The notes beneath the pieces are model-generated. The model was not told the origin of the DNA. It was given only the letters and a program-made list of their open reading frames with translations, and ran no database searches. 64,000 nucleotides of DNA from Chloroflexota bacterium (GTDB lineage Bacteria > Chloroflexota > Limnocylindria > Limnocylindrales > CSP1-4). The stretch is taken from positions 10,264 to 74,263 of the forward strand of contig JAJYNP010000022.1 of assembly GCA_021786265.1 (NCBI GenBank), written 5' to 3'. Both the position numbers and the translations under genes were made by a program. Below, piece after piece: positions 24,847-34,409 of this stretch; positions within the stretch are counted from its first letter, which is position 1, and the number at the start of each line of letters is the position of its first letter.

Positions 24847-25496
24847 CGTTCGGGCAGCGCCTGCGCCACGTCCGCTCCCCAGTCCGGCGGGTGGCCGGTC
24901 ACGGGCTGGTCTGGGCCCGCGTACGCGGGGAGCGCCGTGCGCGGCGTGTCCACGTCGTGGGTCGCCCCCGGATCGCCCAGGTCGAGCGCTCGCATCGGGA
25001 CGCCGGCCGCCGCCAGGTCGTCGAGCAGGAGGCCCGGGGCCAGGTCGGGCGCACGGGCGCGCAGCGCGCCCAGCAGGGCGAGCGGCACCAGGACGGGCCA
25101 GCCCGGTTCCCCTTCCCAGGCCGGTCGGAGCACCGCCGCCGGGGCGCGGGGGTGCGCTTCGATGAGGGCCGTGACCGTCCCGGCATCGAGCCACGCCATG
25201 CGCGCCGGCCACACCAGGGCGGCGGTGGTCTCGCCGACCGACGCCGCCGCGGCCTCGATCCCGCGGACGATCTGCCCGATCGGACCCGTTCCCGGCAGCG
25301 CCGGTGACACGAGCTCGGCGGCGGACCCCGAGAGCGCACTGGCGACGGTTCCCTCGGGGTCCGGGGCCACCACCACGACCGGCATCGCGCCCCCGGACCA
25401 GGCGGCATCGGCCACGTGACGAACGCGCGGGACGCCGTCGAGTGGCTCGGCGGCCTCCTCGGCGCTGGCGGAGAGGATCACGGCGGCGACGGTCAC
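24843..25496 (-). CDS. Degenerate MobA/MocA-like nucleotidyltransferase
   Basis: This is a 217-residue GT-A/NTP-transferase-like fold: VAAVILSASAEEAAEPLDGVPRV at the start, then PVVVVAPDPEG, a central ALVWPARMAWLDAGTVTALIEAH, and GEPGWPVLVPLALL. The order matches molybdopterin nucleotidyltransferases. The nucleotide-binding LAAGxGxRMG loop has lost its glycines, and the PxDxP motif reads WPARMAW, so catalysis as NTP transfer is doubtful. The GTG at 25496 is chosen because a TACCAT box lies 7 nt upstream; the stop overlaps the ArsN1 start. Confidence 0.65.
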   Translation of the reverse strand: MTVAAVILSASAEEAAEPLDGVPRVRHVADAAWSGGAMPVVVVAPDPEGTVASALSGSAAELVSPALPGTGPIGQIVRGIEAAAASVGETTAALVWPARMAWLDAGTVTALIEAHPRAPAAVLRPAWEGEPGWPVLVPLALLGALRARAPDLAPGLLLDDLAAAGVPMRALDLGDPGATHDVDTPRTALPAYAGPDQPVTGHPPDWGADVAQALPER

Positions 25497-25503
25497 GCCC
25501 GCG

Positions 25504-25531
25504 ATGGTAGCAGCGCTCCCTGTGCGACAAT
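25504..25531. promoter_or_regulatory. Compact divergent promoter between the nucleotidyltransferase-like gene and typA
   Basis: Leftward, TACCAT (complement of 25504-25509) lies 7 nt before the GTG at 25496. Rightward, GACAAT (25526-25531) lies 10 nt before the typA ATG at 25542. The two -10 boxes are 16 bp apart, so the -35 site of each overlaps the other's -10 region and the two polymerases would compete. Confidence 0.5.
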
Positions 25532-25541
25532 GCGTTGGCCC

Positions 25542-27515
25542 ATGACCGACCAGCCCCGCCCCACCGTGCCCTCCGCAGGCGCCGCCATCCACGGTTCTTC
25601 CGATGCGCCCGTGGAATCGGTACGCATCCGGGACGACGTGCGCAACGTCGCGATCGTGGCGCACGTGGACCACGGCAAGACAACGCTCGTCGACGGCCTG
25701 CTTCGGCAGACCGGTGCCTTCCGCGCGAACCAGGAGGTGGTCGATCGCGTCCTCGACTCGCTCGACCTGGAGCGTGAGAAGGGCATCACGATCATGGCCA
25801 AGCACACGGCGGTGGAGTACGGGGGGGTCCACCTCAACATCGTCGACACGCCCGGACACGCCGACTTCGGGGGCGAGGTCGAGCGCAGCCTGCTCATGGT
25901 CGACGCGGTGCTCCTGCTGGTGGACGCCTCGGAGGGACCGCTACCGCAGACGCGGTACGTGCTCCAGAAGGCGATGGCGCGCCGGCTGCCCGTGATCGTC
26001 TGCCTGAACAAGATCGACCGGTCCGACGCGCGCCCCGCCGAGGTGCTCGACGACGTGTACGAGCTGTTCATCGACCTGGGCGCCGACGAGCACCAGATCG
26101 AGTTCCCGGTCGTCTACACGAACGCGAAGGCCGGCACGGCGTCACTCGACCCGGCGGTCCCCGGCACCGACCTGCGGCCGCTGCTCGACCTGCTCGTGCG
26201 GGTCACGCCTCCGCCGACATACCGGGAGGGGTACCCGCTGCAGCTGCTCGTCACGAACCTCACGGCGAACGAGTACGTGGGCCGCATGGCGGTCGGGCGG
26301 ATCTGGAACGGCACACTCCGGATGGGCCAGCGGATCGCGATCGTGCGCGAGGAGGCCGACACCACCGCGGGCACGGTCGAGCCCGGTCGGACGGTGACGC
26401 TGACCGGTTCCGTGACCAGCCTGACCACGGCCGAGGGCATCCAGCGCATCGACGTGCGCGAGGCCGGGCCGGGTGAGATCGTGGCGGTCGCCGGCATCCC
26501 CGACGTCACCGTGGGCGACACCCTTACGGATCCCGCCGATCCGCGCCCCCTGCCGCGTCTGCAGGTCGACGCGCCCACCATCAGCATGACCTTCGGGGTG
26601 AACACGTCCCCCCTCGCCGGTCGCGACGGCCGGTTCCTGACCAGCCGCCACCTGCGCACACGGCTCGAGCGGGAGGTGCTGGGGAACGTCGCGATCGAGT
26701 TCCTGCCCACCGAGTCGGGTGAGACGTTCGAGGTGCGGGGGAGGGGGGAGCTGCAGCTCGCCGTGCTGATCGAGACGATGCGTCGCGAGGGGTACGAGCT
26801 GCAGGTGTCGCGGCCGGAGGTCATCCTCCACGAGGTCGACGGAGAGGTCCAGGAGCCCTACGAACGCATCACCGTCGACATCCCGCCCGACTTCATCGGA
26901 GAGGTGTCCGAGGCGCTCTCGTCCCGCCGCGCCCGAATGGAGCAGATGACCACCGACGCCGACGGCCGGGTGCGGATGGAGTACGTGCTGCCGGTTCGGG
27001 GCCTGATCGGGTTCCGCGGTCAGCTCCTGACCCTCACCCGGGGCACCGCGCTGATGCACCAGATCGGGGAGGGGTACGGCCCGTGGGCCGGCGAGGTGGC
27101 ACACCGGACGAGCGGCGTGCTGATCGCGGACCGCAGCGGTGTGACCAGCACGTACGCACTGCACAACCTGCAGGAGCGCAGCGAGCTGTTCGTGGGCCCC
27201 GGCGTCGAGGTGTACGAGGGGATGATCGTCGGCGAGAACGCGCGCCCGGGCGACATGGACGTCAACGCCACCAAGGAGAAGCACCTCACCAACATCCGGT
27301 CCTCCACGCAGGAGCAGACGCTGCGACTGACGCCGCCGCGGGAGCTGACGCTGGAGTCGGCGATCGAGTTCATCGCGGCCGACGAGCTGGTCGAGGTGAC
27401 GCCCCGGACCATCCGGCTGCGGAAGCGCATGATCTCGATGCACGACCGCCGGCGCGCGGCGGGACGCGAGCACGAGCGGCGCCTGGTCGCCGAGCGGGAG
27501 GGCGCGGCCCGGTAG
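25542..27515 (+). CDS. typA: Ribosome-associated translational GTPase TypA/BipA
   Basis: This GTPase has 657 residues, including a ~30-residue N-terminal extension. The G domain has AHVDHGKTTLVDGLL, the DxEREKGITI switch, DTPGHADFGGEVER and NKIDRSDARP. EF-G-like domains follow, then the BipA-specific C-terminus (GLIGFRGQLLTLTRGTALM, NIRSSTQEQTLRL). TypA binds the ribosome, aids 50S assembly and is needed under stress or cold. The gene is divergent from the nucleotidyltransferase-like gene across a 45-bp gap, and iscS follows after 91 bp. Confidence 0.95.
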   Translation: MTDQPRPTVPSAGAAIHGSSDAPVESVRIRDDVRNVAIVAHVDHGKTTLVDGLLRQTGAFRANQEVVDRVLDSLDLEREKGITIMAKHTAVEYGGVHLNIVDTPGHADFGGEVERSLLMVDAVLLLVDASEGPLPQTRYVLQKAMARRLPVIVCLNKIDRSDARPAEVLDDVYELFIDLGADEHQIEFPVVYTNAKAGTASLDPAVPGTDLRPLLDLLVRVTPPPTYREGYPLQLLVTNLTANEYVGRMAVGRIWNGTLRMGQRIAIVREEADTTAGTVEPGRTVTLTGSVTSLTTAEGIQRIDVREAGPGEIVAVAGIPDVTVGDTLTDPADPRPLPRLQVDAPTISMTFGVNTSPLAGRDGRFLTSRHLRTRLEREVLGNVAIEFLPTESGETFEVRGRGELQLAVLIETMRREGYELQVSRPEVILHEVDGEVQEPYERITVDIPPDFIGEVSEALSSRRARMEQMTTDADGRVRMEYVLPVRGLIGFRGQLLTLTRGTALMHQIGEGYGPWAGEVAHRTSGVLIADRSGVTSTYALHNLQERSELFVGPGVEVYEGMIVGENARPGDMDVNATKEKHLTNIRSSTQEQTLRLTPPRELTLESAIEFIAADELVEVTPRTIRLRKRMISMHDRRRAAGREHERRLVAEREGAAR

Positions 27516-27593
27516 CCAGGGTGCGGCGAGCGCCCGGTGCCGCGGGATGCCCCCGGCACGGCAGCGCCCCGGGGTCCGCTGCGGCCCCGCGAT

Positions 27594-27599
27594 TACAAT
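27594..27599 (+). promoter_or_regulatory. -10 box giving a leaderless cysteine desulfurase transcript
   Basis: TACAAT, close to consensus, ends 7 nt before the ATG at 27607; there is no Shine-Dalgarno. It is one of the clearest leaderless signals in the window. Confidence 0.6.
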
Positions 27600-27606
27600 C
27601 GCGTCC

Positions 27607-28794
27607 ATGGCCATCTACCTCGACCACGCCGCGACGACCCCCATGCGCCGGGAGGTCCTGGAGGCCATGATTCCCGTCCTGGCCGACACGTTCGGCAACC
27701 CCTCGTCGGCGCACGCCTTCGGGCGCCGCGCCCGGGCGGCCCTGGATGAGGCACGCGAGTCGGTGGCGCACGACCTGCGGGCCGATCCGCGCGAGGTGGT
27801 CTTCACCAGCGGCGGGAGCGAGGCGATCAACCTTGCCATCAAGGGCGCCGCGTGGGCCGGCAAGGCACGCGGCCATCACGTGATCACGTCCTCCGTCGAA
27901 CACGAGGCGGTCCTCAACTCGGTGAGGTACCTGGAGAAGTTCGGGTTCGAGGTGACCGTGCTGCCGGTCGACCGGTACGGGCGGGTCGACCCGGACGAGC
28001 TGGCGGCGGCGGTCTCCGACCGGACCATCCTGGTCAGTCTCCAGGTCGCCAACAACGAGGTCGGCACGATCCAGCCGGTGCCCGAACTGATCCGGCGCGC
28101 CCGTGCCCAGCGGCACGTCCTGGTGCACCTCGACGCGGTGCAGGCCGCCCCCTGGATGGGTCTCGACGTCGCAGAGCTCGAGGTCGACCTTCTCTCCGTC
28201 GCGGCGCACAAGCTGGAGGGTCCCAAAGGGGTCGGGGCGCTCTACGTGCGCCGTGGAACGACGCTCCTGGCGCAGCAGCAGGGCGGGTCGCAGGAGCGGC
28301 ACCGGCGGGCCGGCACCGAGAACGTGGCCGGTGCGGTCGGCCTGGCCACGGCGCTGCGCCTCGCCCGGGAGGAACGGGGCGAGGTTCCGCCCACGGTGCG
28401 GGCGCTGCGCGATCGGCTCCGCGACGCGGTGCTCGCGGTGCCGGGGGTCGAGCTGACCGGGCACCCGCGCGAGCGGATCCCCAACCACCTGTCGGTGATC
28501 GTGCGGGACGCCGACGGTCAGTCGCTGGTGCTTGCGCTCGACCTGGACGGGATCGCCTGCTCGAGCGGCTCGGCCTGTGCGACGGGATCCACCGAGCCTT
28601 CGCACGTGCTGACCGCGATGGGATACCCGCCCGAGGAGGCACGCGGCTCGCTGCGCCTGACGCTCGGACGCACCACCGACGGCGCGGAGATCGACACGGC
28701 CTGCCGGGTGGTGCCGGCGACCATCGCGCGCCTCCGGGCGGGGGCCGCGGCGCTGGCCGCCGATCCGCTCGGGGTGCAGGCGGGGTCCGCGTGA
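27607..28794 (+). CDS. iscS: Cysteine desulfurase (IscS/NifS class)
   Basis: At 395 residues this is a PLP enzyme that takes sulfur from cysteine. Visible features are [16 protein letters not shown] at the N-terminus, [23 protein letters not shown], the PLP-binding Lys202 in [21 protein letters not shown], and catalytic Cys318 in [12 protein letters not shown] on the mobile loop. mnmA follows after 37 nt, so its main job is probably to donate persulfide for tRNA 2-thiouridine, as with the YrvO-MnmA pair of Bacillus. No iscU/sufU is nearby. Confidence 0.94.
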   Translation: MAIYLDHAATTPMRREVLEAMIPVLADTFGNPSSAHAFGRRARAALDEARESVAHDLRADPREVVFTSGGSEAINLAIKGAAWAGKARGHHVITSSVEHEAVLNSVRYLEKFGFEVTVLPVDRYGRVDPDELAAAVSDRTILVSLQVANNEVGTIQPVPELIRRARAQRHVLVHLDAVQAAPWMGLDVAELEVDLLSVAAHKLEGPKGVGALYVRRGTTLLAQQQGGSQERHRRAGTENVAGAVGLATALRLAREERGEVPPTVRALRDRLRDAVLAVPGVELTGHPRERIPNHLSVIVRDADGQSLVLALDLDGIACSSGSACATGSTEPSHVLTAMGYPPEEARGSLRLTLGRTTDGAEIDTACRVVPATIARLRAGAAALAADPLGVQAGSA

Positions 28795-28831
28795 GGCTCC
28801 CGGGCCGGGCCCTGGGGGGCAGGGCGGTCCG

Positions 28832-29938
28832 GTGAGCGAGCGCATCGTGGTCGCGATGTCGGGCGGCGTCGACTCCTCGGTCGCGGCCGCGCTGCTGCAC
28901 GAGCAGGGACACGAGGTCGTCGGCGTCTGGATGCGCCTGCACCAGGGAGCCGCCCACCGCAGCGAGTTCCGCAGGAGCTGCTGCTCGCTGGACGCCGCGG
29001 ACGATGCCCGACGGGTGGCCTCGCAGCTCGGAATCCCGTTCTTCGTGCTGGACCTCGAGCGCGAGTTCGCGGCCGGCGTGATCGACCCGTTCGTCGCCTC
29101 GTACCTTTCGGGCTCCACGCCCAGTCCGTGCGTGGACTGCAACACGTACGTGAAGTTCGGCGCGCTGCTCGGGCGGGCGCGGCTGCTGTACGGGGCCGAG
29201 GCGGTCGCCACCGGCCACTACGCGCGGGTCGACTGCGTGCCGGACGAGTCCTGTCCCGGCCGCCGCCGCTGGCGGCTGCTTGCCGCGGGCGACCCGGCGA
29301 AGGACCAGAGCTACTTCCTGTACGGGCTGCGCCAGGACCAATTGGCCCGGACCCGGTTCCCGCTCGGCGAGCTGTCGAAGCCGGAGGTGCGCGCGATCGC
29401 CCGCGGGCTCGGGCTCGTGACCGCCGAGATGCCGGAGAGCCAGGAGATCTGCTTCGTGCCGGGGGGCGACTACCGGGAGACGCTGCGCGAGCGTGCAGGC
29501 TGGCAGGAGACGCCCGGGCCCGTCGTCGACGTCAGCGGCAGCGTCGTGGGCGAGCACCGCGGCGCGGCGGCGTACACGGTCGGCCAGCGGACGGGCGTCG
29601 GCGTCGCGCTCGGCGAGCGGCGGTACGTGGCCGCCATCGACCCCGGGTCGAACCTGGTCCGGCTGGGCCGGCGCGAGGACCTGCAGCGGCGGACGTTTCC
29701 GGTCGAGCACATGCACTTCGTGGCGGGCCATGCCCCCGGGGGCACGATCCGCGCGGCGCTGCGCGTGCGGCACCGCGCGGCGCTGGTGGCGGCGATGGCC
29801 CGTCCCGCGGACGGGGGTGACGGCGGACGCTGGGAGCTGGAGGCGGACGAGCCGGTCTGGGCGCCGGCGCCGGGGCAGGCCGCCGTGCTCTACCACGGGG
29901 ACGAGGTGCTCGGCGGGGGGCGGATCGCGCGGGTGTGA
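28832..29938 (+). CDS. mnmA: tRNA 2-thiouridylase MnmA
   Basis: This 368-residue enzyme thiolates U34 of the Lys, Glu and Gln tRNAs. The PP-loop is [15 protein letters not shown]. Nucleophile Cys103 lies in [11 protein letters not shown], and the persulfide-accepting Cys207 lies in [14 protein letters not shown] and [10 protein letters not shown] are the conserved tRNA-binding and ATP-binding elements, and the C-terminal beta-barrels are present. Its position 37 nt downstream of the desulfurase makes a sulfur-relay operon. The GTG start lacks an obvious Shine-Dalgarno. Confidence 0.95.
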   Translation: MSERIVVAMSGGVDSSVAAALLHEQGHEVVGVWMRLHQGAAHRSEFRRSCCSLDAADDARRVASQLGIPFFVLDLEREFAAGVIDPFVASYLSGSTPSPCVDCNTYVKFGALLGRARLLYGAEAVATGHYARVDCVPDESCPGRRRWRLLAAGDPAKDQSYFLYGLRQDQLARTRFPLGELSKPEVRAIARGLGLVTAEMPESQEICFVPGGDYRETLRERAGWQETPGPVVDVSGSVVGEHRGAAAYTVGQRTGVGVALGERRYVAAIDPGSNLVRLGRREDLQRRTFPVEHMHFVAGHAPGGTIRAALRVRHRAALVAAMARPADGGDGGRWELEADEPVWAPAPGQAAVLYHGDEVLGGGRIARV

Positions 29939-29949
29939 GGGCCGCCTCA

Positions 29950-29982
29950 GGGCCCCGGCGTCGGTGGTTCGAGCCGGGGCCC
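29950..29982 (+). terminator. Perfect 10-bp stem after mnmA
   Basis: GGGCCCCGGC (950-959) pairs perfectly with GCCGGGGCCC (973-982) around a 13-nt loop, 12 nt after the mnmA stop. No T-run follows, so it would act as a GC-rich, non-canonical terminator. Confidence 0.55.
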
Positions 29983-30018
29983 CGAGCCCCGGAGAGTCAG
30001 CACGGCTATCCTTGCGCC

Positions 30019-30294
30019 GTGCCTGCCCTCGAGCCGTCCATGGTCCTGGCGGTCCTGGTCGGCATCCTCAACGTCGCCCTGTTCGTGCTCCTGGGCGGCG
30101 AGGCCAGGGGCCGGCTGCCGTTCCTTGCGCTCGCGTCGATCCTCGGCGCGTACGCGGGCCAGGCGATCGGGACGCACCTGGGCGACCCCGTGCGCATCGG
30201 GGACTTCGGACTCCTGAGCTCCTCGGTCGTGGCGTGGGCGGGCATGATCGTGGTCGCGATCGTGAGCACGCTCGGACCCACCAGGCGGACCTGA
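30019..30294 (+). CDS. Small integral membrane protein, 91 aa
   Basis: Three hydrophobic segments (about 8-27, 33-51 and 66-85) suggest a three-helix membrane protein of unknown function. The central GAYAGQAIGTHLGDPVRIGDF loop resembles small conserved Chloroflexota/Actinobacteria membrane proteins, but I cannot name a family. The GTG at 30019 is chosen because a TATCCT box ends 6 nt before it (30007-30012) and no Shine-Dalgarno exists. It lies alone between the mnmA hairpin and alaS. Confidence 0.65.
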   Translation: MPALEPSMVLAVLVGILNVALFVLLGGEARGRLPFLALASILGAYAGQAIGTHLGDPVRIGDFGLLSSSVVAWAGMIVVAIVSTLGPTRRT

Positions 30295-30369
30295 GGCCGG
30301 GCACACACAAGCGCACCGGCGCGGATGGCCGCCGCCACGCCAGCGTGACGATACGGTACCGTTAGCGGG

Positions 30370-33126
30370 ATGCCGGACCCTGACCAGCGGATCGTCGCGC
30401 TCTCGTCGGACGAGATCCGCCGCCGTTTCCTCGCGTTCTTCGCGGCCCGCGACCACGAGGTGGTGCCGGGCGCCAGCCTGGTCCCCGCGGGCGACCAGAC
30501 GCTGCTCTTCACGAACTCCGGGATGGTCCAGTTCAAGGACGTGCTGACCGGGCGCGAAACGCGCTCGTACCGTCGCGCGACCGACGTGCAGCGCTGCCTG
30601 CGGGTGGCCGGCAAGCACAACGACTTCGAGGAGGTGGGACGGACACCGCGGCACCACACCTTCTTCGAGATGCTCGGCAACTGGAGCTTCGGCGACTACT
30701 TCAAGCGTGAGGCCATCCACTGGGCCTGGGAGCTCCTCACGCGGGAGTACGGGATCCCGGCCGACCGGCTGGCGGCGACCGTTTACAGCGACGACGAGGA
30801 GGCCTGGGCCGTCTGGCGTCACGAGATCGGGCTGCCACCCGAACGGATCGCCCGGTGGGGCAACGTGGAGGCGGGCGACGAGAAGAACTTCTGGCGGATG
30901 GCCGAGACCGGACCCTGCGGCCGCTGCAGCGAGATCCACTTCGACCGCGGGGCCGAGTTCAGCGAGGGCCCGGAGTGCATCCCCGACCACTCCGAGACCT
31001 GCCCCCGCTGGCTCGAGGTGTGGAACCTGGTCTTCATGGAGTTCGACCAGCAGCCAGATGGGCGCCGGGTGCCGCTGCCGTTCCGCAGCGTCGACACGGG
31101 CATGGGGCTCGAGCGGCTCGCGAGCGTCGTCCAGCAGGTGGCGTCCAACTACGACACGGACGTGTTCACGCCCATCCACGCCCGCATGCGCGAGCTGCTG
31201 GGCCACGACCCCGATGCGTTCGAGGCCGAGCGGTTCAGCTACCAGGTCATCGCGGACCACTCGCGGGCCGCGACGTTCCTCATCGCCGACGGCGTGCTGC
31301 CCTCCAACGAGGGGCGCGGGTACGTGCTGCGCCGGATCATCCGCCGGGCGGTACGCCACGGCCGCCTCCTTGGGCGGCTCGAGCCGTTCCTGGAGCAGAC
31401 CTCGGCCGTCGTCATCGACGTCATGCAGGGCGCGTACCCGTACCTCGTCGAGCAGCGCGCGCGGATCGTTGACGTCGTGCGGCGCGAGGAGGCACAGTTC
31501 GCGCGCACGCTCGACTCGGGGACCGGGATCCTCGAGGAGGCACTGGGCGCCCTCGGCGTTGGTGTGCCGGGGGGCCGCGTGGTCGGGCGCCGGTCCGAGT
31601 CCCTTCCCCGGGACGCTCCCGTCCTCGACGGCGCCGTCGCGTTCCGGTTGCACGACACCTTCGGCTTCCCGATCGACCTGACCGTGGAGCTCGCGGCCGA
31701 GTATGGCGTGGCCGTGGACCGCCCCGGTTTCGAGGAGGCACTCGCCGAACAGCGGGCCCGCTCACGGGCCGGGGCCCGGGGCGAATTGAGCCGGCTGGCG
31801 CAGCAGGCGAGCCTGTACGAGGCGATCCTGCGCCGCGCCGGCGAGCCCGCCTTCCTTGGGTACGAGACCACCGAGGCCGAAGGACGCGTGGTCGCCATCC
31901 TCAGGGACGGGACCGAGTACGGCGAGCTCTCGGGCGAGGGCGAGGCGGAGATCGTGCTCGATCGGACACCGTTCTATGCCGAGGGCGGGGGCCAGGTCGG
32001 CGACCGGGGCACGCTGGATGCCGGGGATGGAGGGGCGGTTTTTCGGGTCGAGGACACCCAGAAGCCGGTCGGCCAGCTGATCGTCCACCGGGGCCGCCTG
32101 CAGGGCACCGTGCGGGTCGGCCAGCCGCTGCGTGCGGTCGTGGACGCGCGCCGCCGGGCGAGCACCATGCGCAACCACACCGCCACGCACCTGCTGCACC
32201 GGGCGCTGCGCAACGTCGTCAGCCCGTCGGCGCGCCAGGCCGGGTCGCTGGTGGCGCCCGAGTACCTGCGCTTCGATTTCCCGCTCGAGCGCCCGCTCAC
32301 CGACGCGGAGAAGGCGGCGATCGAGGACCAGGTGCGGGCGGTCATCCGTGAGGACCGTCCCGTGAGCGTCGCGTACCTGCCGATGGCCGAGGCGATCGCC
32401 GCGGGCGCCGACGCCTTCTTCGACGAGAAGTACGGTGAGATCGTGCGCACGGTGGCCGTGCAGGGCTACAGCCGCGAGCTGTGCGGGGGCACGCACTGCC
32501 GCGCCACCGGGCAGATCGGCGGCTTCTTCATCACCGGCGAGCGGTCGATCGGGTCGGGCATGCGACGCATCGAGGCCATCACCGGGGAGGCCGCGGACGC
32601 CCTGGTCACCGACCGCTTCGCCCTGCTCGACCAGGTGGTCGCGGCACTCGGCGCACAGGACGCGGACCAGGTGCCGGCCCGTCTCGCGGAGCAACAGGCG
32701 CGCCTGAAGGAGCTCGAGCGCCGGCTGCGCGCCGGAGGAACCCCGGGCCGCGCGCGCCCGGCGGAGGTCGCCCAGCGTGCCCCGCTCATCGCCGGCGTCC
32801 CGGTCGCCGGCTACACCGCGCCGTTCGAGGGGCAGGAGGAGATGAAACGCTGGGCGCGCGATCTCCGGGGCATCCTCGGGTCGGGCGTGATCGCCGTCGG
32901 GCTGGAGGCCGACGACCCGGTGCTGTTCGTGACGGTCAGCGAGGACCTGGTCGCCCGCGGCGTGTCGGCGGCCGACCTGGTGCGCGCCGGCGTGGCCCCC
33001 ATCGACGGCCGGGGCGGTGGGCGCCCGGAGATGGCGCAGGGGCGGGGCTCACGCCGCGAGGGGCTGCCCGAGGCGATCGACCGCGTGCGTGCGGCCGTGG
33101 CATCGGCCCTGGACGGGAGCGCCTGA
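30370..33126 (+). CDS. alaS: Alanyl-tRNA synthetase
   Basis: This protein has 918 residues. The class II catalytic core has FTNSGMVQFKDVLTG, RVAGKHNDFEEVG and HHTFFEMLGNWSFGDYFK; the tRNA-recognition domain follows. The editing domain has the zinc ligands HTATH (in NHTATHLLHRALR) and CGGTH. A coiled coil and C-Ala (DHHA1) domain end it. It charges tRNA-Ala and clears mischarged Ser/Gly. TACCGT at 30357-30362 lies 7 nt before the ATG, again without a Shine-Dalgarno. Confidence 0.97.
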   Translation: MPDPDQRIVALSSDEIRRRFLAFFAARDHEVVPGASLVPAGDQTLLFTNSGMVQFKDVLTGRETRSYRRATDVQRCLRVAGKHNDFEEVGRTPRHHTFFEMLGNWSFGDYFKREAIHWAWELLTREYGIPADRLAATVYSDDEEAWAVWRHEIGLPPERIARWGNVEAGDEKNFWRMAETGPCGRCSEIHFDRGAEFSEGPECIPDHSETCPRWLEVWNLVFMEFDQQPDGRRVPLPFRSVDTGMGLERLASVVQQVASNYDTDVFTPIHARMRELLGHDPDAFEAERFSYQVIADHSRAATFLIADGVLPSNEGRGYVLRRIIRRAVRHGRLLGRLEPFLEQTSAVVIDVMQGAYPYLVEQRARIVDVVRREEAQFARTLDSGTGILEEALGALGVGVPGGRVVGRRSESLPRDAPVLDGAVAFRLHDTFGFPIDLTVELAAEYGVAVDRPGFEEALAEQRARSRAGARGELSRLAQQASLYEAILRRAGEPAFLGYETTEAEGRVVAILRDGTEYGELSGEGEAEIVLDRTPFYAEGGGQVGDRGTLDAGDGGAVFRVEDTQKPVGQLIVHRGRLQGTVRVGQPLRAVVDARRRASTMRNHTATHLLHRALRNVVSPSARQAGSLVAPEYLRFDFPLERPLTDAEKAAIEDQVRAVIREDRPVSVAYLPMAEAIAAGADAFFDEKYGEIVRTVAVQGYSRELCGGTHCRATGQIGGFFITGERSIGSGMRRIEAITGEAADALVTDRFALLDQVVAALGAQDADQVPARLAEQQARLKELERRLRAGGTPGRARPAEVAQRAPLIAGVPVAGYTAPFEGQEEMKRWARDLRGILGSGVIAVGLEADDPVLFVTVSEDLVARGVSAADLVRAGVAPIDGRGGGRPEMAQGRGSRREGLPEAIDRVRAAVASALDGSA

Positions 33127-33131
33127 GCGGC

Positions 33132-34394
33132 ATGTCGTTCTGGCGCCGGCTGCTGGGACGCGACGGCGAGGCGGCACCCGCCGCCTGTACCGCGCTCGAC
33201 GTCGGCACCGAGTTCGCCAAGGCGCTGGTCTTCGAGATCGACGAGTCCGGGATGGCGGCGGTGCGGGGCGTCGGGCGCCAGCGCCAGGGGCTGGCCCACA
33301 TGCAGTCCGGGACCGTGGCGGACATCGCCGCGGTCGTCGACAACTGCTCGGTCGCGCTCCAGGAGGCCGAGGAGATGGCCGGCTTCCGCCCCAGCCAGGC
33401 GGTGGTTGGAATCGCCGGCGAGCTGGTGAAGGGCTTCACCACGACGCTCTCCCAGGAGCGCAGGCGGCCCGACCAGCCGGTCACAGAGACCGAGCTCCAG
33501 CGCCTGATCGATGGGGTTCAACGGGAGGCGCTCCGCGAGGCCGAGCGTGCCGTCACCTGGGAGACCGGGCTCCCCAACGTGGACGTGCGGCTGGTCCACG
33601 CGGCCGTGACGGGCGCGGCCATCGACGGTTACCCGGTGACGAACCCGGTTGGGTTCCAGGGGCGCCACGTCCGGATCGCCATCTTCAACGCGTTCGCGCC
33701 GCTGGTCCACCTGGGTGCGCTGCAGAGCGTGGCGGCGCAGCTCGACCTGGAGCTGCTCGCCGTGGTCGCGGAGCCGTTCGCGGTGGCACGCTGTCTCGGC
33801 GGCGATCAGGTGCAGCAGGCGGGCGGGCTCTTCGTCGACGTGGGGGGCGGCACGACCGACGTCGCGCTGGTGCGGGCGGGCGGGATCGAGGGCACCCGCA
33901 TGTTCGCGCTGGGCGGGCGGGCCTTCACCAAGAGCCTGGCCGACCAGCTGGGGCTACCGTTCCAGCGCGCCGAGGCGCTGAAGATCGACCACGCGCGGGG
34001 GCTGGAGGTGCCGGACGGGGAGCGCCTGGCGGCCGTGGTGAGGGAGGATGTCGCAGTCTGGTCGGCGGGCGTGGAGCTGGTCCTCGAGGAGCTCGCCGGC
34101 GGCGACCTCCTGCCCGGACGGATCTACCTCTGCGGGGGCGGCGCGGGGCTCCCGGAAGTGCAGGCGGCGCTGCGGGACCCCGGGTTCGCCAGGCGGTTGC
34201 CGTTCCCCCGACCTCCAGAGGTCACGGTGGCCGAGCCGGGGGAGGTGCGCGGCGTGCACGACGAGACCGGCCTGCTCGTCGACCAGCAGGACGTGACGCC
34301 CATGGGGCTCGCCTACCAGGCCGTGGAGATGACGGCCGAGGAGTCCGTGCTCGACGCCGCCCTGCGCAGGGTGCTGCGCGCGATGAAGGTCTGA
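33132..34394 (+). CDS. FtsA/PilM-like actin-fold ATPase
   Basis: At 420 residues this is an actin-superfamily protein. The phosphate-1 loop is TALDVGTEFAKALVFEID and the phosphate-2 region is LFVDVGGGTTDVALVRAGG. The adenosine loop is IYLCGGGAGLPEV, and an SHS2-like insert (~70-150; VVGIAGELVKGF) is present. The N-terminal MSFWRRLLGRD is an amphipathic stretch that could touch the membrane. No ftsZ or pil genes are present; instead it is 15 nt upstream of the single-pass 'baseplate J'-type protein, its likely partner. This would place a filament-forming or scaffold ATPase with a surface machine of unknown role. Confidence 0.8.
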   Translation: MSFWRRLLGRDGEAAPAACTALDVGTEFAKALVFEIDESGMAAVRGVGRQRQGLAHMQSGTVADIAAVVDNCSVALQEAEEMAGFRPSQAVVGIAGELVKGFTTTLSQERRRPDQPVTETELQRLIDGVQREALREAERAVTWETGLPNVDVRLVHAAVTGAAIDGYPVTNPVGFQGRHVRIAIFNAFAPLVHLGALQSVAAQLDLELLAVVAEPFAVARCLGGDQVQQAGGLFVDVGGGTTDVALVRAGGIEGTRMFALGGRAFTKSLADQLGLPFQRAEALKIDHARGLEVPDGERLAAVVREDVAVWSAGVELVLEELAGGDLLPGRIYLCGGGAGLPEVQAALRDPGFARRLPFPRPPEVTVAEPGEVRGVHDETGLLVDQQDVTPMGLAYQAVEMTAEESVLDAALRRVLRAMKV

Positions 34395-34409
34395 GGCAGA
34401 CTGGCGCCG

